The notes below the pieces were generated by a model. That model did no database searches and was not told the origin of the DNA. It saw only the letters and a list, made by a program, of their open reading frames with translations. A program made the translations under genes and the position numbers. DNA of 64,000 nt. Source: Zanthoxylum bungeanum (Eukaryota; Streptophyta; Magnoliopsida; Sapindales; Rutaceae). Positions 35,748 through 49,014 of this stretch are shown piece by piece (the first letter of the stretch is position 1; the number at the start of each line of letters is the position of its first letter). Where the stretch lies: assembly GCA_019454045.1 (NCBI GenBank), contig SKCR01021142.1, positions 1 through 64,000 on the forward strand, read 5' to 3'.

Positions 35748-37148
35748 CACTACATCAAAAATATCCCTTCACGAATCTCTGTAACCCCTAGAATCCTAAT
35801 GAACATGCAAAGATTAGCTTAACACATTTACTTGTCAAAATCTAAATACATAAAGACTAAAAACTAACAATGATGCTAACTAAAAAATGAACAAGCCAAT
35901 GGAACACTCTTAGTATGACTGCCTAAACCATCTCAAACAACAAACGTTTCCCCTATTAAGTTTCCGATATGGATTAGAAAAGTGAGTGAGTAGCGAGTCG
36001 TATTCCTCACGCATCATAAAAATCTTCATTTTCTAAATAATTAACGTATTCATACGTCAATAAGACTATAAATATTCCCAAAGAAAAAAAATTATCTTCA
36101 AATTACACTATGTAATATTTATGTACACAATTACAAAACCCAATTTGTATGCATCTTCACACCCAGACAAAATGCTTAATTGACAATTGTATATAATATG
36201 TAGATTTTCTTCTTTAAAACATATGCTAATTGGTATATAATTTCCATTGCTGCAAAATAAAATCCACCTAAAAAAACAAAAATAAAAACTCAAACTTGTT
36301 TCAAAAACAATCTAACAAAAAAATTATAAAACTATGTTTTATTTCACTTTTTTTTATTCCCGTATATAACATTCAAAAAGTGTACAAAAATTAAAAATTT
36401 ATATTGAATTTACCCGAAAATTGGCCTGCAATCATCAACCAAGTCCCTGAACCGGTCCACGAGAAGCTTGAGAATCTCAATCCGATTCAAAATCAAAGAA
36501 ACTAGCATAAAACCGACTTGTACTTAAATGGATATTTACGTCAATAAATTTATAGATCAAGTGCGGCCGTGATTGTTTATGGGATTTGATGAAAATGGAT
36601 TAATTAGGGTAAATTTGGAACTGACTTGTTCGTTAAATTGTATGGTTCTTCGATGCGAAAGACAGTGGTTTTAAACAAAGTAAAAGTGAGTGTGTTAGGA
36701 TGAAAATTTGATTAAAAAAAGTCAAGGAATACTTGTACAACTGTGGATGAGTTGAAGCCGAAAATGAGAGTTATGATGGTTTCGATGATGAACTGATCGA
36801 TGAAGGAGGGGCTTCGATGGTGAGGGTTCCAGTGGTTTTGATGAAGTGAACTGATCGAATTTTGGGATTGGCTCTCAGTGTAAACAAAAAAAAAAATTAT
36901 GTTTTGGTAGCTGAAGAAGGCCGCCTAAAATGAGATAGGGGCGCCAAATTTTGTATTAATTAGTAGGGGAAAAAATTTCATTAAAATGATTATTTTTAGA
37001 GGCGAAATTATAATTTACCACTAATTTCGTCACTAAAAGTTAATTTTAATGGCGAAATATAGTTTCTCTACAAAAAGTAAATTTTTTGTGACGAAATTTA
37101 TTTCCCCACTAAATTTTCGCCATAAAAAAATTATAATTTCTTGTAGTG
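35748..37148. mobile_element. Non-autonomous CACTA-like remnant
   Basis: The right end is clear: read inward it is CACTACAAGAAATTATAA, followed by subterminal repeats of 'gcgaaatt'/'aatttcgcc' and 'cgtcactaaa' wording (36985-37130), the structure of CACTA ends. The left end is less sure; CACTACATCAAAAAT at 35748 may be a diverged terminus, but the flanking triplets (aat / cca) do not match as a target duplication. The interior has no transposase. Confidence 0.5.
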
Positions 37149-37218
37149 CCATCTTATGCCAAATTTCTGAAAGATTTATGCAACGTTAAATATTCTCCTG
37201 TTACACTTAGAATGCATG
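37149..37218 (+). pseudogene. Fragment of Athila-type gag-pol
   Basis: Encodes MPSYAKFLKDLCNVK, the same conserved stretch as MPTYAKFMKDILSRK in the Athila-like copy at about 6688, so a second, different Athila-type element once lay here. It is cut on the left by the CACTA-like remnant and on the right by the large CACTA element. Confidence 0.6.
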
Positions 37219-37229
37219 CACTACAAGAA

Positions 37230-37700
37230 TTATGGCTTTTAGCGTCCAAATATTTAGCGTCGAATACTGTTTCGACGCTAATAGTGAGTTTTAGCGTCGA
37301 AAATAATATTCGACGCTATATGTCATATTTTTAGCGACGGAATAAAACTTCGACGCAGAATATTAATGTTTTAGCGTCGAAAACTTTTTTCGACGCTACA
37401 ATAAGTACTTTAGCGTCGAATAATATTCGACGCTGAATAATTCTATTATTGCAATAATTTTTGGCGCCAAATATTACACTTTTAGCGTAAAAAAACAGAG
37501 TCGACGCCAAAAATATACTTTTAGCGTCGAATATATAGCGTCGCTAAAGGTTTATGAAGTTTCCACCGACAAATCCTTGATTCTTTAGAGTCTAAATTAA
37601 ATTCGACGCTAATTTTTGATATTTAGCGTCGAAAAAACCTTTTCGACGCTAAAAACGTAAACAATTAGCGTCGAATATTCAAATTCGACGCTAAATATAG
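37230..37700. repeat. Left subterminal repeats of the CACTA element
   Basis: More than a dozen copies of TTTAGCGTCGAA or its complement TTCGACGCTAAA, in both orientations, spaced 15-45 bp. Such subterminal motifs bind the element's own TnpA-like protein in En/Spm; the binding here is inference. Confidence 0.85.
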
Positions 37701-38114
37701 ATTAAAATGCAGATTGCCACCAACCCTTCTCCCCTCTGTTTTTTCTCTCATTCTCTTCATTTTCATCCTCTGAAATCTGAGAATTTCTCCTCTACAGCCT
37801 CACATCTCTCTTAAAAATTTTCAAAAAAATTGTAATCAATTTCCGATAAGGTAATTCTTCTTTCATATTTCATTATTATTTTCAATTTTTATGATTATAT
37901 ATGTTGTTTATATGTTGTTTGTTAGTGATTTATGAATCATATATGTAGAGTAAGTATATTAATTAATAAAATATAATTTTTTTTTGTAAACTATTTAATT
38001 TATCAACCAAATATATATATATATGCTTAAATAAAGTATTACTGAATTAGTAATGTTGATTACTGTAAAATGATATCTAATAATTATATTATTATATTTA
38101 GGTATTCTGCTGAA
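37700..38114 (+). other. Leader and 5' UTR intron of the TNP2-type gene
   Basis: A pyrimidine-rich 5' UTR (37720-37850) is followed by a GT donor at 37851 after 'ccgataag' and an AG acceptor ending at 38101. The start codon follows 13 bases later. Confidence 0.55.
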
Positions 38115-39318
38115 ATGGATAGAAATTGGATGAGCTCTCTGGATAGATTGAGTGTTGAATATCGTAATGGAGTGTCTGAGTTTATGGAAGTCGCAAAGCA
38201 ACACATTGATGCAGAAGGTCGTGTTCGTTGTCCATGTGCAAATTGTTTTGAATAGGAAAAGGAAGCGGTTAGATGAAGTTCATAATCATTTATACATGCC
38301 AGGAATATCACCAACTTACCGTACGTGGATTTATCACGGTGAGCAGTATCATTCTCAGTCACGGTTTTTTGATGTCGGCGAAGGGAGCAGTAGTTATAAT
38401 CAACCTGCAAACGATGAGATCACCGATATTTTGCATGACTTACAAGGTCCACAACTTGGTCATAGTGTTAGTGGTGACATGCCAGTGTTAAGTGGAAATG
38501 ATCAAAATTTATTTAGTGAACTACTTGATGAGGCAAAAAAAATTCCATTCGAAGGTGCTGGAATGTCGATCTTCAATTTCGTTGTGAAATTATTACACAT
38601 TAAAGTGATCAACAGAATGACCAACAAAAGTATCGATATGATGTTAGAGTTACTGGCCCAAATGTTACCGGTTGGTAGCGAATTGCCTAAGTCGTACTAC
38701 GAGGCAAAGAAAATGTTGCGTGATCTGGGAATGGGGTATGAATCCATTCATGCTTGTAAGTTTGATTGTGTATTATTTCGTGCCGAGTATGAATCACTTG
38801 AACATTGTCCGATATGTGGTGAAAGTCGGTACAAAGTCCGTGGTATGGGGAAGAAAGTGCCTCAAAAGATATTACGACATTTCCCTTTAACGCCCAGGCT
38901 GCAGAGATTGTTCATGTCACGACACACAGCGACTGATATGATATGGCATCATGAAAAGAGGATCGGTGCGGAGGGCATACTTAGACATCCTGCGGACGGA
39001 ACCGAATGGAAAGAATTTGATGACATGTACCCCCGTTTCGCTGAGGACATCCGTAATGTCAGGTTAGGTCTCGCCTCTGATGGTTTTAACCCATTTGGGA
39101 ATATGTACAACTCTTATAGCATCTAGCCCGTTATTGTCATTCCATATAACTTACCTCCATGGAAATGTATGAAGGATCCGTTCATGTTTATGTCATTGCT
39201 TATCCCTGGTCCACGTTCACCTGGTAAAGATATAAATATTTACTTGAGACCATTGATCGAGGAGTTACAAAACATTATGGAATGTGGGTGTGCATACCTA
39301 TGATGCAGCTTCAGAGCA

Positions 39319-39323
39319 GTATT
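39319..39323. other. Target site duplication of Copia E, left
   Basis: GTATT directly before the LTR; the identical GTATT follows the other LTR at 46388-46392. It falls inside the transposase codon run for EQYFHMHAA. Confidence 0.9.
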
Positions 39324-39675
39324 TGTAGGGGTTTTTAGGGGCTGAATCCGGTAACGCAGCGGAAGCGGTGGAAAATCAAATTTTCCGATTTCAAAACTTT
39401 TTCTCGGATTAATTAAATAAACATATTTATTTAATTATCCAATAATCAAATTATGAAATAAAATTCAAATAAATCATATTATCGGGCCTTTGTCTAATAT
39501 ATACATATCACTAAACCACATTTAGTTTCAATCTAATCTTAATTAGATCGAATACGTATATAAGAACAAGAGGTGCAACCATAAATTAGTAATATTATGG
39601 AATAAGGGGATGTTCGTATTCATGAATCAGACATAAATACGGCCCGGATTGGCGCTCTGAGCACCAACCCCAACA
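39324..39675 (-). mobile_element. 3' LTR of Copia E with a 2.15-kb internal deletion
   Basis: First about 155 and last about 195 bases (plus-strand order) match the ends of 43884-46387. The middle 2152 bp are missing; ATATT is present at both breakpoints in the long LTR (near 44036 and 46190), consistent with a microhomology deletion. Confidence 0.9.
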
Positions 39676-42600
39676 ATTTCTCCCACTTGCTCTAGTGCCA
39701 ATCCATGGTATCATATACAAGTCTCAATGTGCATCGTATGCATATGGCCCTCAAAAGCTCACCCAGTACTTAAGAGGTAAGAAACAAGTCCGCTATGAAA
39801 TATCGAGTTTGTCAAACAAACTCTATCGTTTCCCATAGTCAGCATCATTCATATTTTGTAAAATCTAAATTATACACTAATATGAAATGGATGCTATATC
39901 TGTATTATGCTACAGCTACTAAGTTGTCCAAGTATTTAGGGATCAAATCCAAAAATACTATGAGGACAACCGCAAGCACAACACCAATTTAAAACTTCTA
40001 TTTTAAAAGGTCACTATGCAACTTCATAAGTCAATACTTCAAAAGTTGCATTTGATTCCACTAAATAGTAGAATCCTTCGTGACACTCCCACTGCATCTT
40101 TTGTGACTCTTTATGACGTAGACTGTCTAACGTCATAATTAGTCTCAAAACTAATATGACCCTAATGGTTGCAGACTGAATTCTCCATGAATTAGAAACT
40201 CGTTCTTAATATCTCAAAGATCACAAAGAACGTGTTTCAAGATCCATCATATGGTCTATAAGATGTCAAAAATAACTCGTAACAATTACGATTAAATCGA
40301 CATCCATAATCGCATATAATAAAGTATTCACTATGTCATCATCAAATGATACATAATATTGTTTAGACATTCTAATCAATATCTCTTTCGAAAAAGGAAT
40401 CATCCTTTACGAAAAATGAATACTTTATATAAGACACACAATAACTGTCGAACAGTTATACTAACTGTCGAACAGTTATACTAACTGTCATACAGATAGC
40501 CTTGTTATGTCTTTCATTAGATCACATCTAATGTACGACTAATAGGAGTATCTCACAAGTCTCTTGGTTTATATCTTATATAAAACTTTATATCGTATAT
40601 AAAAGAGACTACTCCCACTTTTATCACGGAGTAAAGAAGACTTAGGTAAATCTTTTACCTCATAAACATCTCATTATTACTATAATAATGACAATGTCGT
40701 TAAGATATATAACACTAGAAAGTAATATGTACGCTCCCACTAACCCTTCTAATCACATATGTATTCTATATACTTTGACAATATCAGACAATCTGACGAT
40801 ATCAAAAATAGAGAACACATATTTCTGGAAGACTTCCGAGTCTACAATAGGCTCTGTAAGCTAGCACATTAAACCGCGATCTCAGCAGAACACAAACTCT
40901 AGGGCCATTTCAGAATGAACTCTTTAAATAAGGAAATCACAACTGATCTCATATCTGAATAAGTCATCCAAAAACGCCACTTTGCATTCTTTAGCTAAAA
41001 TATACAGTTTATTATCAACATTAACCAATATATCTTTAATTGTTCATTTAGTGTGACTAGAGATAAGTTTTCTCAGAATCTACAATAGATTGCTGAGTAT
41101 AACATTTTTCACTGTCATACTGTAAAGGTCAAACCTTTAATAAGCTCACAATGCTTTCGCTGCGCAAACAATTAGCACATCTTATGAACTAATTCATAAT
41201 GAAAGCGTAATCAAGTTCAAAACTTGATCGTAGTAAGTTATGAACAATCTTAGATCTATGGTTCAATGGTGAACTTCCAGAATCGATATCAAATATCGCT
41301 TCCATTATAAGTTATAGGATAATTTTTCTTCAGTAAGAAAACAACGGAACCATTAAGTATCAAATACTCGTGAATGATTCTGTTATCCTATTGGACTTGT
41401 ACGGAAGATGTATAAGGTTGTTTCATCTTATTAATTACATAGTTCCATTTATAATTTATCATTCTCACATTTGACTTCAATAAGTCAAGTCTTTTCTACA
41501 ATAGTTAACATCTGATGTTACACACCAAGTAATAAAACGATTTTGTTACTTAGAATCGTAGGAAAGATATTCTATTAAATAGAATACAATATTCTATTAA
41601 ACAGAATAAACGATAAACTTTTACTTATACCTCCGAGGTGTAAGTAATTTCCATTATATAACTATTATATAAAAGTAAGATTGAAATCTCAAATTTTTCA
41701 AGATTCAAATTTCTACCTATACATATCATATATGCAACTGTAGAAAATAATGGAACATTAATTAAAGAGATGAATTAGTGTTACTGGAGTATAACCCCAA
41801 GAGTATTGAAACTAATTCGGTAACATTCAATATTAAACGAACCAAATCATATAAGATCTGATTGCTCCCACTACTCAATTCTATCAAGATGGAATCATGG
41901 AAGAATAATATTGAATATAAATCATATTCACTAAATAACCTTAGAACTAATTGCTTTAAATTCATACGTTTGATCGTATCAAAGATCTTTGAACAGTTCA
42001 AAGACATGTTATGAATTTTGAGGATAGAATTCTCTAAAACCTTTAGATTGAATATATTTGAACAAGTCAAAATGTTCAATCTACGTTTCATCAGAACGGA
42101 TTGAAAGTACTTGATACTTTCAAGACTTTCAATATGTGTTCCTTCAGAAACACATAACTAAGTTATGACAATTCATCAACTAAGTTACGAAGTATAGAAA
42201 ACTACCTTAAGCAATTATTATTCATTAAACTACATACATCCAATGTATCAGTTAAATAAATCTGGTGGTCCAATGACAATCATTGATTAAACGAGATCTT
42301 AATCACTTTCCTGAATACAATATTCATTAAATGGATAAGGATATGTGGTGTGATCTAGTATCAAACCATCCTTCACCATACGGAATAAGCATCCAATGCT
42401 TAAGTGATTAAACCCATAAAGCACCGTTCTAAATTATTTACTTTACCGAATAATTTTTCTTAATGTTTATCTATACGTCAATGACACTACTAGTTATTAT
42501 AAAATATGTAACAATTGTTTATAAAGAACAAGTGACTATCCAATAGTCGCAAGTTCCAATATCAAATATCAAAACAATTGTTAACCAATATTTCAAATAA

Positions 42601-43883
42601 CTAGACGGGAGATCTGGTATCCAATACCTATAGTTGTAGTATTGTGAAAATCGATATTTTCTATACACAAATATACGCATCTCCTTTCTTTAGCTTTACT
42701 ATTTGCATTCAACTATTCACAACAATTGTAAATAACTGATTAGCAAATTGTGTCAGACACATTACCTCTAAAGGTAATTAAAGCTTAGAAACGTCATTAC
42801 TAGATAAACAAATACCTAATAGGGCTTTCTAAATGCCAGTCAAGAATCTCGAGACATGAACTAATTCAAGTCAATTCTTACTGCATAAGAAACTATTGTC
42901 TCTAAAGTATTATATCATAAAGGGGATATCTATCTAGATTATCTATCATGACTTAGAAACTAAGTCATTAACCATCTTTATTTTTCAAGAAAATCGGAAC
43001 AACAGTTCCCGATGGTTTAGACTAATCTAATAATATCCTAGTCTATTAGTATCTAGAACCTATTCTAGAATAACTGCAACCAAGAGTCTAGTCATATAAC
43101 ATATCAAAAAATATGTGCAGTAAATAAAAGTTTAATTCTATCTACTATAGAATAAGGAAACAAACAAGCGGCAATTTCCATAATAACATACACTGCCTAA
43201 GTTATGGAATATTTTAAACTTAGCAGTGCCTCCCATTATTTTTACGTAATGCCGTAATCCCCAACGGAAAGACGAGAATTCAATAATTAAATCGAATTCC
43301 ATAATGGGAAGAGGACCCCATGAATATATTTCGACTCACAGCAGAGGCACGGTCTCGCCGACGTATATTCACAGGTAGACAACTAATTGTCAATCACTCA
43401 CTAGTGACTCAAAGGTTCCGGTCCTGGCCGTTTCTCGTTGTCACTGCGAAGGCAGGCCCACAAGGAGACGTACCAAGGTTGAACTTGTCAATGATAAACT
43501 CAAGTTACTTGCGTAACCCTGACAGCTAGGGCACGTTCAGGATTCCGCTTTCGCTTGAATTTATCTAGTATCTAATATACATTCGGCATAAATAAATTTC
43601 TATCAGCTACACCCTCACAGCAGAGGCACGGTCTCGGATGTAGTCAACGAAAAGATATTTATAAACCGTATTGACAAGACGGACCAAGAAACAAGTATTC
43701 CAAATACTAGTTACTTTAAAACCTTATTAAGTGGGGATATTACATTAAGTGTCATACACCCTAAATCTAATCAAATTAGATTACACCAAGCATGTATATA
43801 GTCAAGAAAACATGATTAAACATTGAATAAAACAAGCTAATCATATATGGAGGCCTAGAATCAGACTCGCTCTGATACCATTT
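39676..43883 (-). other. Degenerate internal region of Copia E
   Basis: About 4.2 kb, AT-rich. At its left edge is the polypurine tract, read on the minus strand as GCAAGTGGGAGAAAT touching the 3' LTR. The longest minus frame (41762-42091, about 109 codons) has no motif I recognise. Two 'cacagcagaggcacggtctcg' words lie near 43337 and 43617. Confidence 0.6.
43869..43880 (-). other. Primer binding site of Copia E
   Basis: TGGTATCAGAGC on the minus strand, three bases after the LTR end: the standard initiator-Met tRNA primer site of plant Copia elements. Confidence 0.92.
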
Positions 43884-46387
43884 TGTAGGGGTTTTTAGGG
43901 GCTGAATCCGGTAACGCAGCGGAAGCGGTGGAAAATCAAATTTTCCGATTTCAAAACTTTTTCTCGGATTAATTAAATAAACATATTTATTTAATTATCC
44001 AATAATCAAATTATGAAATAAAATTCAAATAAATCATATTTAAGTGAATTTACCAAATTACCCTTACTTTAGTATTTTGTCCATTTTAGTCCGAAATTGA
44101 TCTAATCAATTTTGAATGATTCTAAATCATTTCTAAGATGAACTTAGCATGTTCAAAACATCAAAACACCAAAAGCAACCAAATCCCCAAATTTTCCCAC
44201 TTTGGCCGAATGCACCAATTAGGACCCATTTTGTGCACTTTGTCATTTCATGCATCAAAACACATCAAGATGTAATCCAATGTACATGAAACTTTATATG
44301 CATCATATACACACACAAATACACAACATATATGAAAATGCCCAAATTTGGAATTGGTCAAGAACCCTAATTTTTCAATTTCCTCAAATTGGACAAATTA
44401 GACCAAATGGTTAAATTCAACACTTCAATCATCTTTCTTCCATCCAATCAAAGTATCAACACAATGAAACAACTCAAGATCAAATCTAGGTCATTTAAGA
44501 GTGGGTCAACAACTCTAGATTAGCAACATGGTTTCCAAAACCTTATAAGAAAGTTAATCACTACAATAGTCATCCACTTTCTTCATCATACATGCATCAC
44601 ACTTCACCAAAACTTCCATCAATGAAAACCACAAGGAACAAGGAAAGAAACATCCTAAGAATATCATATATAAAGCCTAGAACCTAAGGAACAAATTCCT
44701 TACTAATAGTAAGTTCAAGAAACTTACTAAAAATCCAAGCTTTTGATGTTTTTAGCCTTTCTTCTTCACCAACTTCCTTTAGCTTCCTTCAATGGAGTTT
44801 ATTTGATAAAGTGTGTTAGGTTAAGTGTATCATGAAATGAAAATCAATATATACCTTTACAATAAGGCCTTGGCCGAAATTCACCTAATGAAAACCAAGT
44901 TTTGTAATTTCAATTTTCATTTCACTTTAATGTCATCAACTTGCAAAATATCTTCTAAACACCTTTATTAGATATTTATCTAAGTCAACAAAAGCAACTA
45001 ACATCATTTACTTAATATATCCTAATAAAATATTTATATTTTAATTAATTTAATCATTTAACAATTAAATAATTAATTAATTAATCAAATACAAATATAT
45101 TAAATATATGTATAATATTTACATTAAATATTAAAAAAATATATTCATTTAGGATATAAGTCAAATAACTCATTTTGACTATTAATTAATGTGTATTTAA
45201 ATTAATCAAGTATTAAATGTAAATACACAAAAATTAAGCAAATGACTATCTAGTCACTTTAGCACGTATCTTGCGTTTAACCTTTAAACGACTTTATAAT
45301 AATAATCAATATTATTTATTAATGTTGCTCTAGTGCTCTACGAGTATGTTTCATTATTTGAGACTCTCTAGATTCAGGTATATCCGTCATGAAATCTAAT
45401 TTCATGTGCATAATCTATCCACCCGTAGATTATGACGACCACGGATAATCTCATTGAATCATACAGGTCGAGGTCATTACATACGTATAATCCCTCCGTC
45501 ACAGGTATCCAGATAATCCCAGAGATATAGATGTAAACGTCAAATCTCTATAGGTATTATCTCGTCGACGTATCTATTAGCAATCTCTAAATAACACTCG
45601 GAACTGACTTCCGAAGTAATCTTTAAATAACACTCGGAACTTACTTCCGATGTATACTGTGGCCACAGATTTAACAGACTGCTAATAATATGGACTACCT
45701 ATGCTCTGTACACAGAACTGACGGATCCTATCTTGACACACACAGGATATCCTGAGGATCGATCCACACCCAACGAACAGGCGGAGGTCTGATCTAAATA
45801 GATCGGTGACGTGACTGCCATCTAAGTGTGGAGGATGTCTCATACATCCACAGTGGTGTCTCAAGTCGAAGGACCACTATGCTACTCAACCCGAGAAGAT
45901 TCTTATTGACGTTGGCGTACCATCTATTAAGAATCTTCGGTGAGCCGTTCAGTGTTTATCCACTATAAACACCTACACGTCTATACGAGTCTCCATAGAC
46001 TCATGGTTCATTGGGATAAACCATCGGACCAAGTCTCGATATACGACATGTACTGGTCTCAACGGATTTGACTAACCGACCCGTGTTAGCAAATCTTGAC
46101 CAGGAACTATGTTTGATAATATACATATAGCAGTGACACTACCCAATGTCAATTACAAACTAACTTTGTAACTGTGTACTGCATTATATATTATCGGGCC
46201 TTTGTCTAATATATACATATCACTAAACCACATTTAGTTTCAATCTAATCGTAATCAGATCGAATACGTATATAAGAACAAGAGGTGCAACCATAAATTA
46301 GTAATATTATGGAATAAGGGGATGTTCGTATTCATGAATCAGACATAAATACGGCCCGGATTGGCGCTCTGAGCACCAACCCCAACA
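43884..46387 (-). mobile_element. 5' LTR of Copia E, full length
   Basis: Minus-strand LTR from TGTTGGGGTTGGTGC (46387) to CCCCTACA (43884), 2504 bp. A minus-strand TATATATTGA lies near 44855. No gene inside. Confidence 0.9.
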
Positions 46388-47407
46388 GTATTTTCATATG
46401 CATGCCGCATTATTATGAACCATTAATGATTTTCCAGCCTATGGTTCATTATCTGGATGGAGCACTAAGGGATACATGGCATGTCCAGTTTGTGCGGGTC
46501 ATACACCTTCTCAACGATTACGGAATAAAATCGGATACACGGGGCACAGAAGATTTCTTGAGTCGAGTCATCCTTGGCGGAGGAGTAAATTATTTAACGG
46601 GCAACATGAACCTCAGAGTAAGCCCAGTCGATTGTCTGTATTTGACATACTTTGCCAACATCAACATCTCAAAGACAGCACACCAGGTAAACATCCTAAT
46701 AATAGGGATAAAAATCGAAAACGGTTACCTGAAGAGTTGAATTGGACAGGAAAGAGTATTTTCTTTGAGTTAGAATATTGGGGGACTCTGAGTTTGCGAC
46801 ATAATTTGGATGTAATGCATATAGAGAAAAATATTTGTGAGAGTTTAGTGGGTACACTATTCAATATTCCGGGTAAGACAAAAGACACTGTAAATGCTAG
46901 ATTAGACCTACAAGATCTTAGAATTCGCAGTGAATTGCATTTACAAGTCGCCTCTCGAGGTTTTATTAAGCCTCCTTCTAGTTATGTGCTCAATCAGTCG
47001 GAGAGAAAATCATTCTGTGATTGGCTGAAATTGGTTAAATTCCCTGATAATTATGCATCCAATATTGGGCGTTGGGTCAGAGATGATACAATAATGGGAT
47101 TAAAGAGTCACGATTGTCATGTGCTGCTCGAGATTCTCCTTCCTGTTGGCATTCGACCTTATCTCCCCCCGAATGTATGCGACGTCGTACTTGATCTATG
47201 TGGCTTCTTTAAACAATTATGTCAGAGGACATTAAGCACATCTGTTATTGACGACCTTGAGCGAGGAATCCTGATAATCCTATGCAAGCTGGAGCGAATT
47301 TTGCCACCCGCTTTCTTTGATGTCATGGTACATCTGGCTGTGCATTTACCAGCTGAAGCTAGAAAGGGAGGTCATGTCCATTACAGATGGATGTATCCCA
47401 TTGAGAG

Positions 47408-47411
<4 letters not shown>

Positions 47412-47498
<87 letters not shown>

Positions 47499-47499
47499 C
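47412..47499. repeat. (TA)n microsatellite in a transposase intron
   Basis: Almost pure TA for about 88 bp with one interruption, beginning 4 bases after the GT donor at 47408. It lies wholly within the intron, so its length changes do not touch the reading frame. Confidence 0.95.
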
Positions 47500-49014
47500 A
47501 GTTTTATATAAGAAAATTTGTAACCGTTTTTATGTGCATAGAATTTAGTCTTAATGCAAACTTGTTGTCATATCTGCAGAGCTTTGGGAGATTACAAACA
47601 ATATGTGAAAAACAAGGCACGCCCTGAAGGTTTAATAGCTGAAGCTGTTATAATAAGTGAAGCAATAACATTTTGTTCGATGTACATGCAGAATATTGAA
47701 ACTCATTTTAATCGTCGGCCACGAAACTATGATGGAGATGCAAGTAATAACCAAGAGATCACAGTGTTCCGTCAAAATTACAGACCATTTGGGGCAGTAG
47801 GTGTCAAATTACTAACCCTTCAGGAAGTTCAACGTGCGCATTGGTTTATATTGAGTAATTGTGATGAAGTGCAACCGTATTTAACGTAAGTTTTTCTGGT
47901 GCATCATTACTGTATTTTTGCCATACATTAACCGTGATAATTTATTGTAGGCAACATCTAACAATGCTACAATATGATGGTGACCATAATGTTGATGAAA
48001 CCCACAAAAAAGAATTTCCTAAATGGTTTGAGACAACTGTAAGTTAGAATATTTTATATTTATTTTGATCCTAACATTAGACATTTCAGTTTGTTATATT
48101 AACATATATATTTCATTGTCAGATTAACAATCAAGTGCAAAATGGTCATTTGGAATCGCAATCCTCGTTGGTTTCTTTGGCTTATGGGCCTCAAAAGCAG
48201 GCTTATGAGTACAGTGGATGTATTGTCAACGGAGTTAGATTTCATACCGAACAGCGAGATGTTACTCATGTGACTCAAAATTCTGGAATTGTAGTCCAAG
48301 GAGAACACGGCTCAGATGTAATTGACTTCTACGGCGTATTGCAATCGGTCATTGAGTTGATATATCGACCCAGACGACATACTGTGATATTCCAATGTAA
48401 GTGGTTTGACACAAATGCCAGAAAGAGGAGAATTCAAGTTAGTAATCATCTCACGTCAATTAATGTTCAACGTTGTTGGTACAAGAATGATCCATACATT
48501 TTTTGTACGCAAGCACGTTCAGTGATATATATACCTGATCCTAAGTTAGGAACTGGATGGATGGTGGTAGAAAAGTTACAACATAGGGCCATTTGGGACA
48601 CGCAGGAGAAAGATAGAGTTGACATATCAGATGAAACACAAGAAGTCTCCGGCAATTTTGAAGTTCCTGAACAAATATTTTTTGGACCAATTGTCAACGT
48701 TCCTGAAAATATCACATTAACTCGAGCTAGTACAGACGTTGAGCTAATTCCTCATTCTGAAGTGAGGGTAGAAGTAGCAAGTGAAGAACCATTTGACACT
48801 GAAGATGACTTCGATTCCAGTCACGAATCCTCAAATACAGACGATAATAGTGATTAATTATGAAGTTACAGTATTTTGTGATTGATGAATAATTTTATGG
48901 ATTATAATGTATGGTTGTTGATTTTAATTACTCTTCAGATATGGTTGAAATATTAACGTAATGATTAATAGTTTAACTATGATATATTTGTTTTTAAATA
49001 TGAATTTTTAATGG

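Larger units (their letters stand above)
39324..46387 (-). mobile_element. Copia element E nested in the transposase gene
   Basis: Minus-strand element with exact 5-bp target duplications. The 5' LTR is on the right (43884-46387, 2504 bp), the 3' LTR on the left (39324-39675, 352 bp). An initiator-Met primer site and a polypurine tract are in the right places for this orientation. The 4.2 kb internal region has no surviving long frame; I cannot point to convincing pol motifs by eye, so the Copia assignment rests on primer site, polypurine tract and size. Confidence 0.85.
38115..48857 (+). pseudogene. TNP2-type CACTA transposase, interrupted and broken
   Basis: Catalytic transposase gene of the element. 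Starts MDRNWM, the transposase-associated N-terminal domain, with a CPCANC cluster (38225-38245); a frameshift follows at about 38250. The TNP2 core runs through 39323 (SELPKSYYEAKKML, FPLTPRLQRLF), with a stop at 39124-39126 and a frameshift near 39275. After the nested Copia it resumes at 46393 (with a stop in ALL*TINDFPAYG), then CPVCAGHT and LDVMHIEKNICES, the DUF4218-type region (DVVLDLCGFFKQLC, HYRWMYPIER), and the DUF4216-type region (VIFQCKWFD) to the stop at 48857. Introns read as 47408-47579, 47886-47950 and 48039-48122, all GT..AG and frame-consistent. Inactive. Confidence 0.9.

Noticed and set aside
35736..37160. Idea that the CACTA-like remnant split an Athila LEQ-MPSYAKF gene
   Set aside because: Left flank 'cttgagcaat' could encode LEQ, but the upstream frame shows no gag and the flanking triplets do not match as a target duplication; eight bases are too few.
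37146..37334. Open frame crossing the CACTA left terminus
   Set aside because: It joins the Athila fragment to the transposon end by chance at the insertion point.
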